From the IMG/VR virus record IMGVR_UViG_3300047550_006151, positions 1 through 26,673 of that record: a stretch of DNA of 26,673 nt; one strand, written 5' to 3'. The notes beneath the pieces were generated by a model. It worked only from the letters and a program-made list of their open reading frames with translations, had not been told where the DNA came from and did not search any database. The stretch is from a virus. Shown one piece after another: positions 6,371 through 13,849 of the stretch. A program made the position numbers and the translations under genes. The number at the start of each line of letters is the position of its first letter. Position 1 is the first letter of the stretch.

Positions 6371-9300
6371 TTAGGCTACCGTGCCGTTTGGCATCGGATC
6401 TCCGGTGTTGAGGATTCGTATCGGGATGTAGATGAACTCGATGGCCTTTTCTGGCTTGATGGCGATGTCAATCCACAGCTCGTTGCGATCAATCCTTGCC
6501 GGGGTGTTGTTGCTTTCGTCGCATACCACGGCAAAGTCATACAGTGCCCGCAGGGTGATGAGGTTCTGCATGAATGCGTTGAACGTGGTGGTAACGTTCT
6601 GCCTGGTCTGGCTGTCGTTTGGCTCAAAGAGGAACGGCTTTGCCAGGATGTCCAGATTGTACTTGAGGTAGTTGATCAGTCGTGCAACGTTGATCCTATC
6701 CAGCGCGGTTGCCGTCGGGTTCAGCGTCTTCTGACCGTACACCACCAAACCGCGTCCCGGTATGTAAGCGATCGGGTTGATCTTGTTGGTGTACATGACA
6801 TCCCGCTGTCCCTGGTTCAGCTTCACCGGAGTGTATTCTCCTTCGCCGTTCAGGTAGCCAACGCTTGCCACACCGGTGACCAATCCACGGTTGAACCCAG
6901 CAGGAGCAAACCAAGGATATGCGACCTGGTCGTTGTAGGCGATCGTGCGCAGGGCGATCATGCTAGGAGGCACCATCACCTCGGCACCATCCAGGTTCGT
7001 TCCTAGGCCCCATGGATAGTAAACGGCGGCATATGGAGTGCTGCTGGTAAGCCCATCCGCTCCGTTGCTTGCCACGTTCTCCTGGTTATTTGCCCAGTTC
7101 ACGAACGAGGTTCCGGTTGGTTGCAGGGTCGCCGGGGTATCAGCAACGATGAACGCGATCTCCTTCTTGTCGGTGTTAAGGGTGATCATCTCGTCGATGC
7201 ACTCAATGTATCCCGGCGTGGATATCAGGTTGAAGTAGGTTTCTTCTGCCCTTGCTTCCTCGTTGCTAACCAGGACCGCCTGCAGGGCCTTGACGACCAC
7301 CGCCCTCTGTGCGGCACTGCCCATGTAAGGAGCACCATCCTGCATGTTACCGCTGTAGGTAACCCAACGATCCCTCCAGGTTCCGCTGGACAGGTAGTTC
7401 TTTCGGAACACCTTCACGTTGTTGGTGCTGTAACGTGTGTTGAACAGCATCATTCCGGCGGGGTAGAGCAGGGCGTCCGGAGCGTCAGGGTCAATGTCAT
7501 TGCTCATGACCATGTCGCTTGGCAAGGTGCTGCCGTTCTGGGTGCAGGTCGCGTTCGGCCGGGCATCAGCAAACAGCACACCCTTGCTGGTGGTCTGGTC
7601 GGTGTTGTCCACCAGGATCCAGCTGGCCGACATCGCATCATAGCGATTGATGACCGGATATTCCGCGGAGTTGGTGTCGATCCAGATATCATAGTCGACC
7701 AGCGAAGCACCGGTGCTCTGGGAGGTCGGCTCAGAGGAGCTCAGTATTGGACCGTTTGGATCGGTTGCCGGATACTGTATCTTGTAACCAAGCCACTGCG
7801 TTCCGTCATTCACCATGATGTCCGCACGCAAGTCGGTGTTGTACCACAGGGTACCATCCACCGGAGAGCCCATTGGGCTGGATGCGGAAGGCGTATAGCT
7901 AAGATCAACCCAGGACAGGGTATCATCCCACTTCTTCAACCTCACGGTCGCTTCCGGAGGATCCGTGCCGTCGGTATTGTACTGGGCATAAACCGTGCCG
8001 ATCTGCTTGAGGCTACCAAATCCGATATCAGCATCAGCATCGCTGGCGTACATCGGAACCGTTCCGGTGTTTGGTTTGATGTTCAAGGTCTTCCAGGAAC
8101 CGGTGGAGTATTGCTTGGTGACCAGGTTTGCTCCCTGGTTTGCCGGGGTGGTGTTGATCCACACGTTGGTTGATGCGATCGATCGTATGTCGCTCGGTAC
8201 CGTTAGGTTTGGAGAGTATCCCTTGAACACCAAGGCCCTGCCGAAGGTCACTCCGGTCGGAATGCCAGCATGCATTAGCGGACCAATGTCATGATCCGAC
8301 GGATTCCCGCGAAGATCCTCCACGGTGAAGCTGGTCTTGTTGGTGTTGGTCAGCTTTAGGTACCCGCCGTCGTTGCTGGCCACGATCGGACCGGATGGGA
8401 ATCCAACCGTGTTGATCGCGGTAATCAGCTCGTCGAGGGTTATTTCTCCGTCCGGCGAGCTGGTCTCGGCCGGGACGTGTATCGTTATCGGTCCGGTACC
8501 CGGATCGATGGTGAAGCTTTCGCTCTGATACCAGGTCGGGGTCAGATCAAACGTTGCTCCGGTACCGGTACCTCCGGTAATCGCAACGGGGTTGTCCGGA
8601 TAGACGAGATACTGGCCAGGGGTGTTAACCGTAACGGTGTTCACACCCCATACCAGATTGAAGGTAGCGCTGCTTCCGCCGCCGCCGGATACCGATACCG
8701 GATTGGACGGAGGCGTTGCTCCGGTATACTGTCCTGCCTGCATTATGGTCACGGATGTCACGGCCCCGGTGCTAACTCCGGTAACCTTGAGCTTGACCGG
8801 AGTGGTTCCGGTACCGGATACCGTCAGCACGTCGTTCACGGAATAACCGGAACCTCCGGCCGATACCGCTGCCGAAACGGCCTTGATGCTCGCAACGGCT
8901 AGCACGGTGTCGATCACCGAGTCACCCGGATTGTCAGCAACAACGGTCAGGGCATCTCCCCTGAGATATCCGGTTCCAGCGGCTACCACCGCAGCGCTCG
9001 CGGTCTTGACCTGGGATGCGACGAAGGTCGGCTCATATTCGGTTCCGATAACGCTGCTCCAGTAGGTGTTGGAAACCGGCATTCCACAGTCCGCCAATGG
9101 CGTTCCGACACCGTCCTGGTCGCTGACATCGTTCAGGACTATGTCCGTACCGCTCCAGTTGATGATGCGTAGATAGCTCTTGCTTCCAACCGCGTAGGCC
9201 AGTGCCGTTGCGTTGACGTCGATGTCGTTGAATGCGGTGTTGATCTCTCCGACGAAGCTTTCAAGTGTTTCTGCGGAAGGAACCGTGATCTGTGCGGTGA

Positions 9301-10474
9301 TGGCGCTGCCAATGGTGATGCGGCATATGTCGCCGGAATTCAGGGTCGGATTGCCGATCGATCCGGTAACGACCCTCGGTGCTGCTTCTCTCCATCCCCA
9401 TCCTGCGCAATCGCCGTCGGTGCTACCGACCTTGAACCACTGGGAGGTAACCGTTGAACCGGTCTTGTTGGAAACGGAGATCTTTTCCCATATCTCGTTC
9501 TTGTAGGTACCGTCAACACCGGCCAGGGTGTTAACGGCGAAATCACCAGCCGCGCCGTAGGCAGGCTTTGGAAGTATGTAGTTGGTCGGTTCCGAGGAGA
9601 GACCCAGGTTGGTCAGTATTCCTGCGGTGCTTCCGATCAGCGTGATGGCCTGATCAACGTCCGAGATTGCTATGCGGAGATTGTAAACGTCCCCATACTC
9701 GCTTTGATCGGAGTAGTATTTCTCGTTGCGAACGGTAACGCTTGCCGTGATGCCGGCAAGGTTAAGGGATGCGTTGCTGTTGATCTTGCTGGCGATGGTC
9801 GAGATGCTCATCCCGGCCGTTAGCGCGATAGACACGTTGTTGATGATGAGGTTGCCGCTAACACTGATGCAGCTGGAAGATCCGCTAGTGATCTTGGTCT
9901 GCGGCGGGATCGCCAGCAGATTTGGAATCACACATCCCTGCACCACGCGCTCGAGATTGATCTTGGAATTGATGACCAGAGGAGGCCTAGCTTGCCAGCT
10001 AAATGCTGGGTTCGGATTGCCGTTGCTGCGGAAGATTCCCCAGGTTGTCATCGACAGATCCAACCAGCTCTGTCCGGAGGTCGGAGGACCTGATGGTTCG
10101 GTGCTGGTCGGGATCAGCTCACCTAGGTCAACGTCGGCCCTGATGGCATATGCCTGGTTTGCGATGCCAAGGTATTCGTAAAGGGTGAACAGGCCAAGCT
10201 CGTTGAGCTGGTTATCCTGCTGAACGGTACCACCCGAGCTGTAGAACGTTGGGTTACCAAAGGTTTGCAAAGCGTCCCTCTGGCTGGTGATCAGATACAG
10301 CTTACCTGCGTTGGCCTTGGTGGTGCCAGGTGCGACAGCGACGGCGCTGCCCGGCTGTATTTTGTCCTTCTTGGTGGCGATCACGATGAGCGGAACCGTT
10401 CCCGGGCCGGCAGGGCCATATTGGCTCTCATCGGTTACGGTTACGGATACACCCGGAGAAACTAGAATTGCCAT
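6371..10474 (-). CDS. gp18: Tail sheath protein, greatly enlarged (T4 gp18-like)
   Basis: This protein forms the contractile outer tail. The ends match gp18: MAILVSPGVSVTVTD at the N-terminus, and from about residue 1220 YIPGRGLVVYGQKTL, LDRINVARLINYLK, FLFEPNDSQTR, RALYDFAVVCDE and AIEFIYIPIRIL. This is the conserved handshake domain that joins sheath subunits. At 1367 residues it is about twice T4 gp18 (659). The extra mass lies roughly between residues 120 and 1000 and is beta-rich, Gly/Ser/Thr/Val-rich sequence. It includes GGSGY-x-NDVLTV type repeats (about 490-640) and carbohydrate-binding- or Ig-like segments such as DGTLWYNT and DYDIWIDTNSAEYP (about 870-955). GAGG seven bases upstream and a late octamer support the start. 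The inserts probably project outward from the sheath. Confidence 0.93.
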   Translation of the reverse strand: MAILVSPGVSVTVTDESQYGPAGPGTVPLIVIATKKDKIQPGSAVAVAPGTTKANAGKLYLITSQRDALQTFGNPTFYSSGGTVQQDNQLNELGLFTLYEYLGIANQAYAIRADVDLGELIPTSTEPSGPPTSGQSWLDLSMTTWGIFRSNGNPNPAFSWQARPPLVINSKINLERVVQGCVIPNLLAIPPQTKITSGSSSCISVSGNLIINNVSIALTAGMSISTIASKINSNASLNLAGITASVTVRNEKYYSDQSEYGDVYNLRIAISDVDQAITLIGSTAGILTNLGLSSEPTNYILPKPAYGAAGDFAVNTLAGVDGTYKNEIWEKISVSNKTGSTVTSQWFKVGSTDGDCAGWGWREAAPRVVTGSIGNPTLNSGDICRITIGSAITAQITVPSAETLESFVGEINTAFNDIDVNATALAYAVGSKSYLRIINWSGTDIVLNDVSDQDGVGTPLADCGMPVSNTYWSSVIGTEYEPTFVASQVKTASAAVVAAGTGYLRGDALTVVADNPGDSVIDTVLAVASIKAVSAAVSAGGSGYSVNDVLTVSGTGTTPVKLKVTGVSTGAVTSVTIMQAGQYTGATPPSNPVSVSGGGGSSATFNLVWGVNTVTVNTPGQYLVYPDNPVAITGGTGTGATFDLTPTWYQSESFTIDPGTGPITIHVPAETSSPDGEITLDELITAINTVGFPSGPIVASNDGGYLKLTNTNKTSFTVEDLRGNPSDHDIGPLMHAGIPTGVTFGRALVFKGYSPNLTVPSDIRSIASTNVWINTTPANQGANLVTKQYSTGSWKTLNIKPNTGTVPMYASDADADIGFGSLKQIGTVYAQYNTDGTDPPEATVRLKKWDDTLSWVDLSYTPSASSPMGSPVDGTLWYNTDLRADIMVNDGTQWLGYKIQYPATDPNGPILSSSEPTSQSTGASLVDYDIWIDTNSAEYPVINRYDAMSASWILVDNTDQTTSKGVLFADARPNATCTQNGSTLPSDMVMSNDIDPDAPDALLYPAGMMLFNTRYSTNNVKVFRKNYLSSGTWRDRWVTYSGNMQDGAPYMGSAAQRAVVVKALQAVLVSNEEARAEETYFNLISTPGYIECIDEMITLNTDKKEIAFIVADTPATLQPTGTSFVNWANNQENVASNGADGLTSSTPYAAVYYPWGLGTNLDGAEVMVPPSMIALRTIAYNDQVAYPWFAPAGFNRGLVTGVASVGYLNGEGEYTPVKLNQGQRDVMYTNKINPIAYIPGRGLVVYGQKTLNPTATALDRINVARLINYLKYNLDILAKPFLFEPNDSQTRQNVTTTFNAFMQNLITLRALYDFAVVCDESNNTPARIDRNELWIDIAIKPEKAIEFIYIPIRILNTGDPMPNGTVA

Positions 10475-10505
10475 TGTTTACCTCATTGGATGGTGGTGTG
10501 CCCGA

Positions 10506-10513
10506 TATTTAGC
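10506..10513 (-). promoter_or_regulatory. Late promoter octamer GCTAAATA for the tail sheath
   Basis: GCTAAATA on the minus strand lies 31 bases upstream of the sheath ATG. The CTAAATA form is a known variant of the T4-type late promoter in cyanophages. A GAGG ribosome site separates it from the start codon. Confidence 0.6.
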
Positions 10514-10550
10514 GATGCTCCAATAAAACCAGCTTGATTTCCAGCGGAGG

Positions 10551-10591
10551 CTGTCAGACAGGTTGATCTAGGTGCATTGGTTTCCTATACT
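10551..10591 (+). promoter_or_regulatory. Sigma70-like promoter with adjacent inverted repeat, leaderless type
   Basis: TTGATC (10563-10568), a 17-base spacer and TATACT (10586-10591) precede the kinase ATG by six bases, so transcription would start at or next to the start codon. No Shine-Dalgarno is visible. A perfect inverted repeat CTGTCAGACAG (10551-10561) abuts the -35 and may be an operator; that part is speculative. Confidence 0.55.
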
Positions 10592-10597
10592 GAAATC

Positions 10598-11197
10598 ATG
10601 GCAAACAACATCATCGGAGTCGTCGGTTTCATTGGCAGCGGCAAGGGCACCGTCGGGGATTATCTAGTATCAGCACATGGCTATAGATCAGCAAGCTTTG
10701 CGCACAGCCTCAAGGATGCGACGGCAGCGATCTTTGATTGGCCGAGGGATTTGCTCGAGGGGAACACCCCAGAAGGTCGAAGCTGGCGAGAGCAGCCTGA
10801 TCCATACTGGAGCGCCAAGATGGGGCGTGACATCACCCCGCGATGGGTGCTGCAATACATGGGAACCGACGTGATGAGGAAACATTTCATCGACAACATC
10901 TGGATATGGAGCCTCGAAAAAAAGCTTGCCGGCAATGACCGTCCGACGGTGATAACGGACGTGAGATTCCCGAACGAGATACGGATGATACAGGAGCTCG
11001 GAGGCAAGCTGATATGGGTCAGGCGGAGGCCCGAACCGGAATGGGTTGACATGGCCATCAATAATCCAACGACCATGTCCCTTCGTTCGGACGTGCATCC
11101 GAGCGAGTATGAGTGGATCGGGGCCACCGACTATCACGTCATATGGAACGATTCCACGCTTGAGGATCTCTATCAGCGGATTGATCAGGCTTTATGA
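10598..11197 (+). CDS. gp1: Deoxynucleoside monophosphate kinase (T4 gp1-like)
   Basis: This 199-residue enzyme would phosphorylate dNMPs to dNDPs from ATP for phage DNA synthesis. The P-loop GFIGSGKGT lies at residues 10-18, and VITDVRFPNEIRMIQELGG lies near 120-138. The DVRFPNE block is characteristic of the gp1 kinases, and T4 gp1 is slightly longer (241). VRRRPEPEW and SEYEW in the last third fit the family's lid and C-terminal region. The ATG at 10598 is chosen over an in-frame TTG at 10577 because the -10 box TATACT lies only six bases upstream. The stop overlaps the next start (ATGA). Confidence 0.85.
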   Translation: MANNIIGVVGFIGSGKGTVGDYLVSAHGYRSASFAHSLKDATAAIFDWPRDLLEGNTPEGRSWREQPDPYWSAKMGRDITPRWVLQYMGTDVMRKHFIDNIWIWSLEKKLAGNDRPTVITDVRFPNEIRMIQELGGKLIWVRRRPEPEWVDMAINNPTTMSLRSDVHPSEYEWIGATDYHVIWNDSTLEDLYQRIDQAL

Positions 11198-11757
11198 GCA
11201 ACATCTGCTTCAGTGGCGGTGCAAAGGGCGCTGACCATGCATGGGGACTGATGGCGGTGGACAGGGGACACGATCTCATACATTTCAGCTTCAAGGGACA
11301 CCGATCGGTTGACGACGAGCACGCCAAGGTCCTAACGAGGATGGAGCTCGATGAGGCTGAGCATTCGGTCGCAACCGCGGCCAAGAGCATGAAAAGGCGA
11401 TGGCCAAGCCAGAATCCTCACGTCAACGATCTGTTGCGCAGGAATTACTTCCAGGTCAGATGGAGCGAACGGATCTATGCCGTTGCCAATCTACTGCCGG
11501 ACGACAAGAGCGTTCTCAAGATATCCGGAGGAACGGCCTGGGCATGCCAGATGTATGTCGATCGCTGGTACAGCGGCCGGGATCTCAAGGAGTGCGAGCT
11601 GTATTTCTTTGACATGGCATCCAACAAATGGATGCAGTGGTGGGAGACCTGGAAGGAGATCGATCGCCCTCCGGCCCCCTACGGTCGTTATGCCGGCATT
11701 GGCAGCCGAGATCTAACGGATGACGGTATCCGTGCTATCTTCGCCGCCTACGGGTGA
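11194..11757 (+). CDS. SLOG/DUF2493-like nucleotide-binding protein
   Basis: The 187-residue product opens with MSNICFSGGAKGADHAWGL, which is the Gly-rich nucleotide-binding loop of the SLOG superfamily (the same 'SGGARGAD' type seen in DprA/LOG- and DUF2493-like proteins). Later blocks VLKISGGTAWACQMYVDRW (about residues 105-125) and YAGIGSRDLTDDG near the end resemble a second half of the same fold, so a degenerate internal repeat is possible. SLOG domains bind nucleotide-derived ligands and often cleave or sense them; the substrate here is unknown. The gene follows the kinase with an ATGA overlap and converges on the Pth2-like gene with a ten-base overlap. Confidence 0.65.
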   Translation: MSNICFSGGAKGADHAWGLMAVDRGHDLIHFSFKGHRSVDDEHAKVLTRMELDEAEHSVATAAKSMKRRWPSQNPHVNDLLRRNYFQVRWSERIYAVANLLPDDKSVLKISGGTAWACQMYVDRWYSGRDLKECELYFFDMASNKWMQWWETWKEIDRPPAPYGRYAGIGSRDLTDDGIRAIFAAYG

Positions 11758-12236
11758 AGATCAAGCCCATCGAAGATGGAGCGAAAACGGATGTCATTGC
11801 GATCGCCCACGAACCATGCGCAGGTGACTTCCGGACGCACCATCAGCACCTTGCCGTTGTCCATGACCTTGATGACCTTGGTTCCCGCATCCTGTGGGAT
11901 GAGATTGGCGATCTCCATGTTCTCCACGAAGAACGGATAGCTGGGGTCCGTTACGGTGTTGAACATCACCACGCCTTCACCGGAATCCCTCGCCAGCTGC
12001 TCTCGCTGGGCGATATCCCCGGCGGTGGCGCCCAGCACCAGCGTGGTGTTGAAGTGATCAGCACCCTGGTCGTAGCCATCCTGCAGGTATTGGTCGACCA
12101 GCGTGGACTTCCGCCGTTTCGCGACCATCTGGACGCCGGCATGATGCACCTGCGCCGCGGCCTTGCCTGCGTTCATGCTGGGCAGATCCGTGCGCAGCAG
12201 GACGTAGACCGCCATATCCCTCGTGTTTTCTTCCAT
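11748..12236 (-). CDS. Pth2-family peptidyl-tRNA hydrolase-like protein
   Basis: This 162-residue protein contains VYVLLRTDLPSMNAGKAAAQ followed by VHHAG, which is the archaeal/eukaryotic Pth2 signature (RTDL-x-M-x-x-GKxAAQxxHA). The middle (QGADHFNTTLVLGATAGDI) and end (LIPQDAGTKVIKVMDNGKVL) also fit the Pth2 fold of four strands and two helices. Pth2 releases peptides from drop-off peptidyl-tRNAs. Bacteria normally use unrelated Pth1, so a Pth2 type in a phage is notable, although Pth2-like proteins do occur in phages. The ATG at 12236 has AAGGAG twelve bases upstream; an ATG at 12215 with GAGG is an alternative. A TTG at 12260 is excluded because it lies too close to the -10 box. Confidence 0.75.
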   Translation of the reverse strand: MEENTRDMAVYVLLRTDLPSMNAGKAAAQVHHAGVQMVAKRRKSTLVDQYLQDGYDQGADHFNTTLVLGATAGDIAQREQLARDSGEGVVMFNTVTDPSYPFFVENMEIANLIPQDAGTKVIKVMDNGKVLMVRPEVTCAWFVGDRNDIRFRSIFDGLDLHP

Positions 12237-12260
12237 GTGATTCTTTTGCTCCTTTGGCAA

Positions 12261-12289
12261 AGGATAACACGGAACGAAAGCATGGTCAA
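12261..12289 (-). promoter_or_regulatory. Sigma70-like promoter for the Pth2-like gene
   Basis: TTGACC (12289-12284), a 17-base spacer and TATCCT (12266-12261) lie in the short gap after gp13. Transcription should start near 12254, leaving a short leader that contains AAGGAG. This supports the ATG at 12236. Confidence 0.5.
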
Positions 12290-12295
12290 CTGATT

Positions 12296-13048
12296 TTATC
12301 CGATGACTATACCCGGCGGCATCGAGCTGTCAATGTAAAGATCCAGCTCCTTTTCAAGCTGTTCGATCAACTGCGAGGCTTCCTGTTTCAAGGCGTCTCC
12401 CTTGAGGGTGGTTCCTCCCTGCGGACCGATGACGGTGTTGAACTTGCTGTAGGCCTCGCCCAGCATCTGCTTGCACCATGCCAGCGTGTAGCTACGTATC
12501 CACGGCCTGATGTAAGGATCCTGCAGGATCTGATCGTCCGGCTTGACCTTCATGACCCACAGAACGACCTGCTCACCGCCGGTCGGCTTGCGGATCAGCT
12601 GTAGCTTCTTGGTCACCGGATCGAACGTGAAGTTCATGTAGGCTCCGAACATCCTACCGGCCTGCTTGAGGTAGTCATTAAACAGCTCATAAGTCAGCAA
12701 TCCGGCCGTGTAACCTCCGCCGGCGCCTGCCTGTAGCAGGTAAAGGTTGGTATATGCGAGGCTAAACGGATCAAGGGAGGTTCCTCCACCGGTCTCTCCG
12801 AGACCGCGCCTGAATATCTGGCGAACCTGGACGATCTCGTCCGGAAGGGTATAGACGTTGGTCTCGTACAGTATGCGAAGGAACATGTATGCTTCTTCCA
12901 TGCTGTTACCAGCCCTCTGCCGGTATCTGTCAAACGCCAGTGTTGCGGCGGTTTCATAATGTTCCGGATCAAGCTCGATGTCGACCATCTGGCCGCCCAT
13001 CATGAGCCTGACCTCGTTGATCATCTGTTGCCTAAGAGGTGTTGCCAT
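12296..13048 (-). CDS. gp13: Neck protein gp13-like (marine T4-like phage type)
   Basis: The 250-residue protein matches the gp13 neck protein of marine T4-like phages. Its blocks are, in order: LDPEHYETAATLAFDRYRQR (about 28-47), EEAYMFLRILYETNVYTLPDEIVQVR (52-77), LDPFSLAYTNLYLLQ, GAYMNFTFDPVTKKLQL, and near the end WCKQMLGEAYSKFNTVIGPQGG. T4 gp13 seals the head after packaging and, with gp14, forms the neck that binds the finished tail. T4 gp13 is 309 residues, so this is shorter. The gene diverges from gp14, whereas in T4 both genes run the same way. The ATG at 13048 or a GTG at 13054 could be used; no Shine-Dalgarno is present, and GATAAATA ends six bases before the ATG. Confidence 0.7.
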   Translation of the reverse strand: MATPLRQQMINEVRLMMGGQMVDIELDPEHYETAATLAFDRYRQRAGNSMEEAYMFLRILYETNVYTLPDEIVQVRQIFRRGLGETGGGTSLDPFSLAYTNLYLLQAGAGGGYTAGLLTYELFNDYLKQAGRMFGAYMNFTFDPVTKKLQLIRKPTGGEQVVLWVMKVKPDDQILQDPYIRPWIRSYTLAWCKQMLGEAYSKFNTVIGPQGGTTLKGDALKQEASQLIEQLEKELDLYIDSSMPPGIVIG

Positions 13049-13054
13049 GGACAC

Positions 13055-13062
13055 TATTTATC
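13055..13062 (-). promoter_or_regulatory. Late promoter octamer GATAAATA for gp13, leaderless type
   Basis: GATAAATA on the minus strand ends six bases before the ATG at 13048 and abuts the GTG at 13054. There is no ribosome site, so a leaderless or nearly leaderless late mRNA is likely. Confidence 0.5.
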
Positions 13063-13081
13063 ATCGGAGAACCTAAATTCA

Positions 13082-13089
13082 TATAAATA
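13082..13089 (+). promoter_or_regulatory. Exact T4 late promoter TATAAATA
   Basis: TATAAATA matches the T4 late consensus at all eight positions, on the plus strand, 38 bases before the HNH gene start. It forms a divergent pair with the gp13 octamer, 20 bases away. It may have served gp14 before the HNH gene was inserted. Confidence 0.7.
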
Positions 13090-13127
13090 GACGACTACAA
13101 ATTATCGGATATCATGGAGATAGCGGC

Positions 13128-13820
13128 ATGTGCAATCATTGCGGAACTACGAATTATAGACGTATATACATCGAACATCGTGGCCCAATCCCCATTGACG
13201 ATGCTGGAAGAAAGTACGACATACATCATATTGACGGTAATAGAAAAAATAATTCAATAGATAACCTGATCGCAGTATCAGTTGAAGATCATTATAGAAT
13301 CCACTATCTTCAACACGATTATGGCGCATGTCTTAAAATTGCCCAGCGCTTACAATTCAGCAAAGAAGAATTGTCGAACCTCGCATCCCTTCATAACCTC
13401 AATAGGGTTAAAAATGGATCCCATCCGTTTGTCGGCGGAGAAATACAACGTAAAAGAATCGAGGATGGCACTCATCATTTTCTAAACAGCCAGTGGCAGA
13501 GAGAAAATGCATTAAAACGCGTCAAAAATGGAACTCATCATATGCTAGGCGCATCAAATCCTAGCCATGCTCGAGTCAAAAATGGAACTCATAATTTTCA
13601 AAATTCTGAGGCAGCTAGAGATCGACAAATCCGCAGGATTGTGTCGGGAAAACATCATTTTCTTAACAGGGTTCAATCCGCCGAACGAGCCAAGACTATT
13701 ATGGAGAATGGTAACCACAGTTGCCAATTAGAACGCCAATGCCCCCATTGTCAAAAAATCGGCAAAGGACCATCTATGGGACGTTGGCACTTTGATCGTT
13801 GTAAAAAGCGCCCAAACTAA
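13128..13820 (+). CDS. HNH homing endonuclease with VKNGTHH-type repeats
   Basis: This 230-residue protein carries an HNH core, DIHHIDGNRKNNSIDNL (residues 31-47), with His33/34, Asn46 and a following HYRIH as the likely catalytic and metal-binding residues. Residues 94-197 hold six repeats of about 17-21 residues with core (V/I)xxG(T/S/N/K)H(H/P), for example VKNGTHH. These are DNA-contacting repeats of the kind seen in phage homing endonucleases. The C-terminus has a zinc-finger-like CX2C...HX3C (residues 205-225). An N-terminal CX2C pair (residues 2-5) may also bind metal. The gene is visibly more AT-rich than its neighbours. It sits between divergent gp13 and gp14, has GGAG eight bases before the start, and has probably been inserted. 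Confidence 0.9.
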   Translation: MCNHCGTTNYRRIYIEHRGPIPIDDAGRKYDIHHIDGNRKNNSIDNLIAVSVEDHYRIHYLQHDYGACLKIAQRLQFSKEELSNLASLHNLNRVKNGSHPFVGGEIQRKRIEDGTHHFLNSQWQRENALKRVKNGTHHMLGASNPSHARVKNGTHNFQNSEAARDRQIRRIVSGKHHFLNRVQSAERAKTIMENGNHSCQLERQCPHCQKIGKGPSMGRWHFDRCKKRPN

Positions 13821-13823
13821 ATA
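13816..13823 (+). promoter_or_regulatory. Late promoter octamer ACTAAATA for gp14
   Basis: ACTAAATA overlaps the HNH stop codon and lies 26 bases before the gp14 ATG. The leader contains GGAGGA six bases before the start. The sequence would let gp14 be expressed independently of the HNH gene. Confidence 0.6.
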
Positions 13824-13849
13824 TTCAAGCATCAGCGCGGAGGAATTTT

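Noticed and set aside
7121-8173. Open reading frame of 350 codons on the plus strand inside the sheath gene
   Set aside because: It is antisense to the strongly supported sheath gene, has no recognisable domain and has an odd residue composition. It arises from the long, biased sheath coding sequence.
8525-9000. Dense CCGG/GGTACC-type repeats in the sheath gene
   Set aside because: They follow from repeated Gly-Thr-Gly and Pro-Gly codons of the insert and show no regular DNA period that would suggest a regulatory array.
13400-13730. A DNA repeat array in the HNH gene, possibly CRISPR-like
   Set aside because: The repeats are conserved at the protein level but vary in DNA sequence and spacing, and they are in frame within a coding gene.
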